DNA from: Zantedeschia hybrid cultivar
Lineage: Eukaryota; Streptophyta; Magnoliopsida; Alismatales; Araceae
Direction of reading: 5' to 3'
DNA length: 64,000 bases
NCBI GenBank assembly: GCA_030544215.1
Contig: JARZZO010000001.1
Coordinates: forward strand, 42,253,098 to 42,317,097
In this document: piece by piece, positions 59,726 to 64,000 of the stretch
Layout: each line of letters opens with the position of its first letter
Numbering within the stretch: the stretch's first letter is position 1
Notes under the pieces: model-generated
Seen by the model: the letters and a program-made list of their open reading frames with translations, nothing else
Told to the model about the DNA's origin: nothing
The model's database searches: none
Program-made: the position numbers and the translations under genes

Positions 59726-60230
59726 GTGGTGCAACAGAGGTTGACTACAACTCAGAGTAGGCAGAAGACTTATGCAGATATCCATAGGAGACCGCTTGAG
59801 TTTGAGATTGGGGACCGCGTGTTTCTCAGAGTCTCACCTTCCAAGGGTGTGATGAGATTCGGGAAGCGAGGTAAGCTGAATTCACGATATATTGAGCCTT
59901 TTCCCGTTCTTGCTCAAATTGGGGAAACGACGTATCAGCTAGCCTTGCCACCCAGTCTCGTAGGAGTTCACGACGTGTTCCACGTTTCTTTATTGAGGAA
60001 GTATGTTCAGGATCCGTCTCATGTCTTGGACTTTTTAGAGTTGAAAGTCGCTGAGGACTTGTCATTTCCGGAATTTCCAGTGCGTATTGAGGATCGCAGG
60101 GAGCAGGTCCTTGGAACAAGGTTGTTCCTATGGTTAAGGTAATTTGACAACATCGCTCCGGAGGCGAGGCGACCTAGGAGCGAGAGGATGAGATGCGAGA
60201 ACAGTTTCCCTACCTTTTCTTGTAAGTTCT
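59726..60230 (+). pseudogene. integrase C-terminus and chromodomain, element 1
   Basis: The frame 59726-60142 gives FEIGDRVFLRVSPSKGVMRF, YQLALPPSLVGVHDVFHVSL and then VRIEDRREQVLGT, the start of the chromodomain. The chromodomain continues in another frame (IWQHRSGGEAT..E-type, EDEMREQFPYLF at about 60185-60222). In chromoviruses this domain guides integration to histone-marked chromatin. A frameshift near 60140 breaks it. Confidence 0.82.
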
Positions 60231-60301
60231 CTTGTGAGCTTGTACCATTATTTTCGATCTCGTTATCTTTATACCAGTAATTTCGGGGACAAAATTCTTT
60301 T

Positions 60302-60314
60302 AAGGGGGGGAGAA
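60302..60314 (+). other. polypurine tract, element 1
   Basis: AAGGGGGGGAGAA directly before the 3' LTR start TGTAGGGACTGAGG. Confidence 0.93.
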
Positions 60315-60878
60315 TGTAGGGACTGAGGTTTCGGATCTGGTTATCAGGTCGATTTCGGTGTCGGACCCCTTGGTTTGGGCCCTTGTGAGGCTGGGGCATG
60401 GGCTCAAGCTCGACGCGGTTCAAACAATGTCGGATTAGGGGGACGCTTTTTATAATGTGCCACGTGGGCCGATTTTGGGCCGCGATAGTACGGCCCCGGT
60501 TTTACGTCTGAATGGCGTCTTGTATGGTCGACGCCATTAAGAGATATGGCAGTGTACAACCTTGTCGTATCGTCTGAATGACGTCGGTCTTGGACGACGC
60601 GATTTGGCGCAGTTTCAATTGACGCTCCGAAGCCTTCCTCCCTTTTCCTCATTCTCTCCATTCCTCTCTCTCTCCTCCCCCTCCCCTCCGAACCTCCGAC
60701 GTCCCCTTCCCCTTCTTCTTCTTTTCCCCTCCCCATTCCTTCTCTCCCTCCACTCCATCAACCTCCTAATTTCCACCACTACCACCACCATCTCCTCTGC
60801 GGTGCATTTCTCTCCGGACAGCAGCCGACATCCTTGTGGAGTAACGGCGTTCACGGCGGAACCGGCGGCGGCTTGTGG
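60315..60878 (+). repeat. 3' LTR of element 1, first 564 bp
   Basis: Matches 53457-54020 of the 5' LTR up to GCGGCTTGTGG, where element 2 begins. The remainder of this LTR (CGTAGCGG onward) should lie to the right of the window. TGTGG (60874-60878) is the predicted target duplication. Confidence 0.9.
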
Positions 60879-62985
60879 TGTAAGGATTGAGGTTTTCAGA
60901 TCCGGTTATCGAGTCAGTTTTCGGGGTCAGATCCCGTAGTTTGGGCCCTGATGGGGCTGAGACTTAGTTCCTGTTTCGCGTCGAGCTTGCTCAACGCGGT
61001 TTAAACGGCGTCCAGCAATGTAGACGTGTTTTAGGTTGTGCCACGTGGGCGCCACGTGGGCTGGCCTTGGGACACGAGAGTACGGCCCCGGTCTTATCGT
61101 ATGAATGGCGTCTTGCATGGACGACGCCATTTAGAGTACGAGCCTAGTTTGTCAGTGTACGGCTCGGTCTTGTCATCTGAATGACGTCGGGCTTGTACGA
61201 CGCGTTCTACCCAGCTTCTGGTTGACCCCGCGAACCCTCCCACCTTTCCCTCATTCTCTCCTTCCTTTTCTCTCTCCTCTCTTCCCTCCGGCGAGCCGGT
61301 GGATCCTTTTCCCCCTCCTTCCTTTCCTCTCTCTATTCCTCCTCTCCCTCCACTCTATTAACCTACCAACTTCCTCCACTACCACCACCACTTCCTCCGC
61401 AACGCACTTCTCTCCGGATGGCGGCCGACGTCCCGGTGGAGTAATGGCGTCCACGGCGGTACCGGCGGCGGCGTGTGGCGAGGCGGGTTGGCGGCTTGGA
61501 GTTAGGAGGAGTTTGAGTAACCGGTAGGGTGACGATCCCCGTTGTATTTCATTTCAAAACTATGTTTTCCTTCTTTGAAGCATGTTTAGGGGTTTTCTTG
61601 GGATGAAAACACTAATTGCATGTAACGAGAATTTGGGTGTTTTAATGGGTATTTAGGTTCTTCTCCTCCTTCTCCACGTTTTTTGTGTCTTTACACGATT
61701 TGGGGGAGGAAATACCACCCCGTGGATTGGGGGATGGCGGAGGAAGAACCTGTCTGTGAGGGTTAAATGGCGTCGGAGGACAGTGACGCCTTTTAGAAAG
61801 GCGGCTCCCACCCACGACACGATTTAGCCCAAATAACAGACTCTGTCTCTGGACTGATGAGCGTCTAGGGACAACGACGCCTTTCAAAAGGCGGCTACAT
61901 ATGACGACGCGTTTTAGGCCATCTCCGAGGCCAGATTTCACATGAATCAGTTTAGGAGGCTTGAATGACGTCGGCCTTGGGCGACGCGATTCAACACAGA
62001 ATCACATTAATTCATGCTATTAACATATCTTCACACTGCTAGACAGTTTGGTTAAATGCATGCTTGAAATCGTACTCGAGGATGAGGATTTTTACGTGAT
62101 CAGATCGCACTGTGTTGTGTTTCGTGCGACTGTGGACCTAGAGTGACAGTTGTAGCGCTTAGGCACCTTGTGTCGGTGTGGGAGGGACACAGCGCCGGTG
62201 TGGGAGTGGTGGGGTGACGCCTAGAGAGAGGGTCACCTGGTGTACCCCGGGGTTAGCTAGTACCGGTAGTAGGAGTGGTACCTTTGGAGTGTCACTCGTG
62301 CTGGGGGAAGCAGAAACTACCTAGAGCCAGTTGGGTCGGAGTAGCTAGCGTGCTATCCGAGGGGTTACTGTTTGGTCTCAGTGGGTCGGTGTTTCCTGCG
62401 TTCGGCCGTGTGGTTGGCGTGTTTTGCCGTGGTTGTAGGCTCCCTGATAGAATGGTTTCAGAGTTGTGCATGTTACATTTCGAATGCATGTGTTTTATAT
62501 CGAAATTTAGGAATTGTGTTACTGCTTTACTTGCTTAATTTACCTATATTTGTGTTGCTATACTTGTGAGTGCGTGAGTGGACGGTGGTGATCGAAGGAT
62601 CCCTACTGAGTCTTTTCGTTGAGACTCACCCCTGCGGCTTTCAGGTAAGGGTTCCAGGCAGGCGTAGCGAGGAGAGTGCTGCCTTGGGTTGCGCCGCAAC
62701 AGCCGTTGTTCCGGAGTATGCCTCGACATAGTTGTTATTTTATTTTCTGGCATGTACGCTTAATTATTTCTTTTTAGTTGGAGAATGTAATTATTTGCTG
62801 TGTCGAGTCGCATTGTAATAATTTTTAATTCTTGTACTTCCTGTTCAATTCAATGCGATGTGAATGTTTAGCTTAGTTTATTATTTATTTCCCAGACTTA
62901 TCTAGATCCTGGTTTGACTCCAAATTAATGATTCGGTACCGATTTAGTAATCGGATCCCCGATTATAGGGTGGCGGGTCGTTACA
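60879..62985 (+). repeat. 5' LTR of element 2
   Basis: 2107 bp, TGTAAGGATTGAGG to GGCGGGTCGTTACA, homologous along its length to 53457-55561. TGACGTC/GACGCGATT foldbacks are conserved (61100, 61180, 61965). Confidence 0.93.
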
Positions 62986-62987
62986 GT

Positions 62988-62999
62988 TGGTATCAGAGC
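62988..62999 (+). other. primer-binding site, element 2
   Basis: TGGTATCAGAGC two bases after the LTR, initiator-Met tRNA type. Confidence 0.95.
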
Positions 63000-63143
63000 A
63001 TTCGTTCTGGCAAATAAATGAATAACTAGGTTAAATATCTTAATTTTGGCAAATAATTACATTATCCCGTACAGGCACGGCGGTAGTGTTGGTTTTAGGA
63101 TTCTAATTAGAACTTTTCGATTTTTGTGATTGTAGGCGATTAG

Positions 63144-64000
63144 ATGGCTCCTAGGAAGAGGATGCTAGTCGTTAGAGAGCGGGGAGATGTCCCTAGTGGA
63201 TCTGAGGCCGGTAGGCCGAGTATGGAGCATTTCATGGAGGCTATGATGGACACGATGGCTAGATACCAGACCCGAGACCCTAGTAAGAGTTCCAGTGCTC
63301 GGGGAGGGTCTTCAGCTAAACTGGAGAGATTTCTGAAGCTGAAACCGCCTCATTTCACCGGTTGTCCCGACCCTGATGAGGCTGTTCATTGGTTGAGGGA
63401 GATGGAGAAGACTTTTGATACTATGGATTGTGCGGCGGTTGAGAGGACTCCGTTGGCTACCTTCATGTTGAAGGATGATGCCTACGACTGGTGGACCACT
63501 TTGAAGAGTCTGTCATATGCGGATAGGAGTCTCAGGGAGATTCCATGGGAGACTTTTGTGAAGAAATTTAATGCACAATACTTCCCTTGGCATGTCCAGA
63601 AGGTCAAAGAGAGGGAATTTATGGAGTTGACCCAAGGAAGCATGACAGTGCTTGAGTACCAGACGAAGTTTGTTTCGTTTGGGAGGTTTGTGCCTTTTAT
63701 CTCATGAGACGAGGAGCGTCGGACTGAGAGATTTGTGGATGGACTGAGGTCCAATCTGAGGAGTTTTGTGGCATCCCACTGTTGTACAGATTTGGCATCG
63801 GCGGTTAGGTGTGCCGCGGCAATAGACGCACAGCATGATCAGTCAGCCCGGGAGAGGGGACTGACTACTCAGGGGCCAGTTCGTGGCAGGGGAAAGGCAG
63901 CAGCAGCAGCTCCTTCGTCCGGATCAGGATCGTCTTCACTCGGCTCCAGATTCAGGAGGTTCTTTTGAGGCAGTGACAGAAACAACGGCAACAGCGGTAG
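63144..64000 (+). pseudogene. gag of element 2, one stop, truncated by the window
   Basis: ATG 63144 opens MAPRKRMLVVRERGDVPSGS, LERFLKLKPPHFTGCPDPDE, LKDDAYDWWTTLKSLSYADR and FVPFIS, then TGA (63705-63707) where element 1 has GGA. Beyond it the same frame runs on: DEERRTERFVDGLRSNLRSF and a Ser/Gly-rich part to 63968. Better preserved than element 1: no frameshift seen up to the first stop. Confidence 0.88.

Larger units (their letters stand above)
53457..60878 (+). mobile_element. Tekay-type chromovirus, element 1 (3' LTR interrupted)
   Basis: Order: 5' LTR (53457-55561), primer site (55564-55575), gag, protease, RT, RNaseH, integrase, chromodomain, polypurine tract (60302-60314) and the first 564 bp of the 3' LTR (60315-60878). 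At 60879 a second LTR of the same family starts. The LTRs differ by roughly 12 percent by eye in the shared part, with many C/T and G/A differences, so this is an old copy. It is inserted in the gag of element 0; the five bases before it are GTGGG. Confidence 0.88.
60879..64000 (+). mobile_element. Tekay-type chromovirus, element 2 (runs off the window)
   Basis: 5' LTR 60879-62985, primer site 62988-62999 and gag from 63144. Same family and orientation as element 1, inserted in its 3' LTR. Only the first 3.1 kb is in view. Confidence 0.9.

Overview
The window comes from a large plant nuclear genome, most likely an angiosperm. It holds one recognisable host gene. The rest is transposable elements, relics of elements and low-complexity DNA. 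The plant assignment rests on five observations: a spliced SPT4 gene, Tekay-type chromoviruses primed by the initiator-methionine tRNA site TGGTATCAGAGC, a Tat-lineage Ty3/gypsy element carrying an antisense plant-mobile-domain gene, an Au-like SINE, and L1-type LINE fragments. The species cannot be named from the sequence.

Host gene: five minus-strand exons (46234-46067, 45108-45017, 5637-5582, 5221-5160, 5074-5024) join in phase into a complete 142-residue SPT4, the small zinc-finger subunit of the Spt4-Spt5 elongation factor. Intron 2 runs from 45016 to 5638, about 39.4 kb for a 426-nt coding sequence. Nearly everything between 5.6 and 45.0 kb is therefore intronic.

Contents of intron 2: a Tat-lineage element on the minus strand (about 10490-39760) has a 5' LTR at 38253-39760, decayed gag-pro-RT-RNaseH-aRNaseH-integrase at 37.4-28.4 kb, a repeat-rich 3' region, and only the U3 part of its 3' LTR (10490-10949). 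Its 3' region carries a plus-strand, apparently multi-exon, decayed plant mobile domain (PMD) gene. That gene is split by a complete 9357-bp LTR element (14898-24254, target duplication CCGTC) that encodes only gag, protease and a G-patch segment, so it is non-autonomous. The rest of the intron holds an Au-like SINE, a scrambled gypsy RNaseH/integrase relic interrupted by another SINE with a perfect 15-bp target duplication, an AAGGCG/GCCTAGGCG-rich element, and LINE fragments.

Upstream of SPT4 (46.4-64 kb): AT-rich DNA, a chromovirus integrase/chromodomain relic with its 3' LTR and TTAATCGA repeat arrays, a Ty1/copia RT relic on the minus strand, then a nest of three same-family Tekay elements. 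A gag fragment (52929-53456) is interrupted by element 1 (from 53457). The 3' LTR of element 1 is interrupted by element 2 (from 60879), which runs off the window. Downstream of SPT4 (1-5 kb) are a minus-strand gypsy RT relic, AT-rich DNA, a small foldback MITE and homopolymer tracts.

Nearly all element genes are decayed by frameshifts and stops, several of which look like C-to-T or G-to-A changes. The non-autonomous element is the youngest datable insertion: I count roughly 38 differences between its LTRs.
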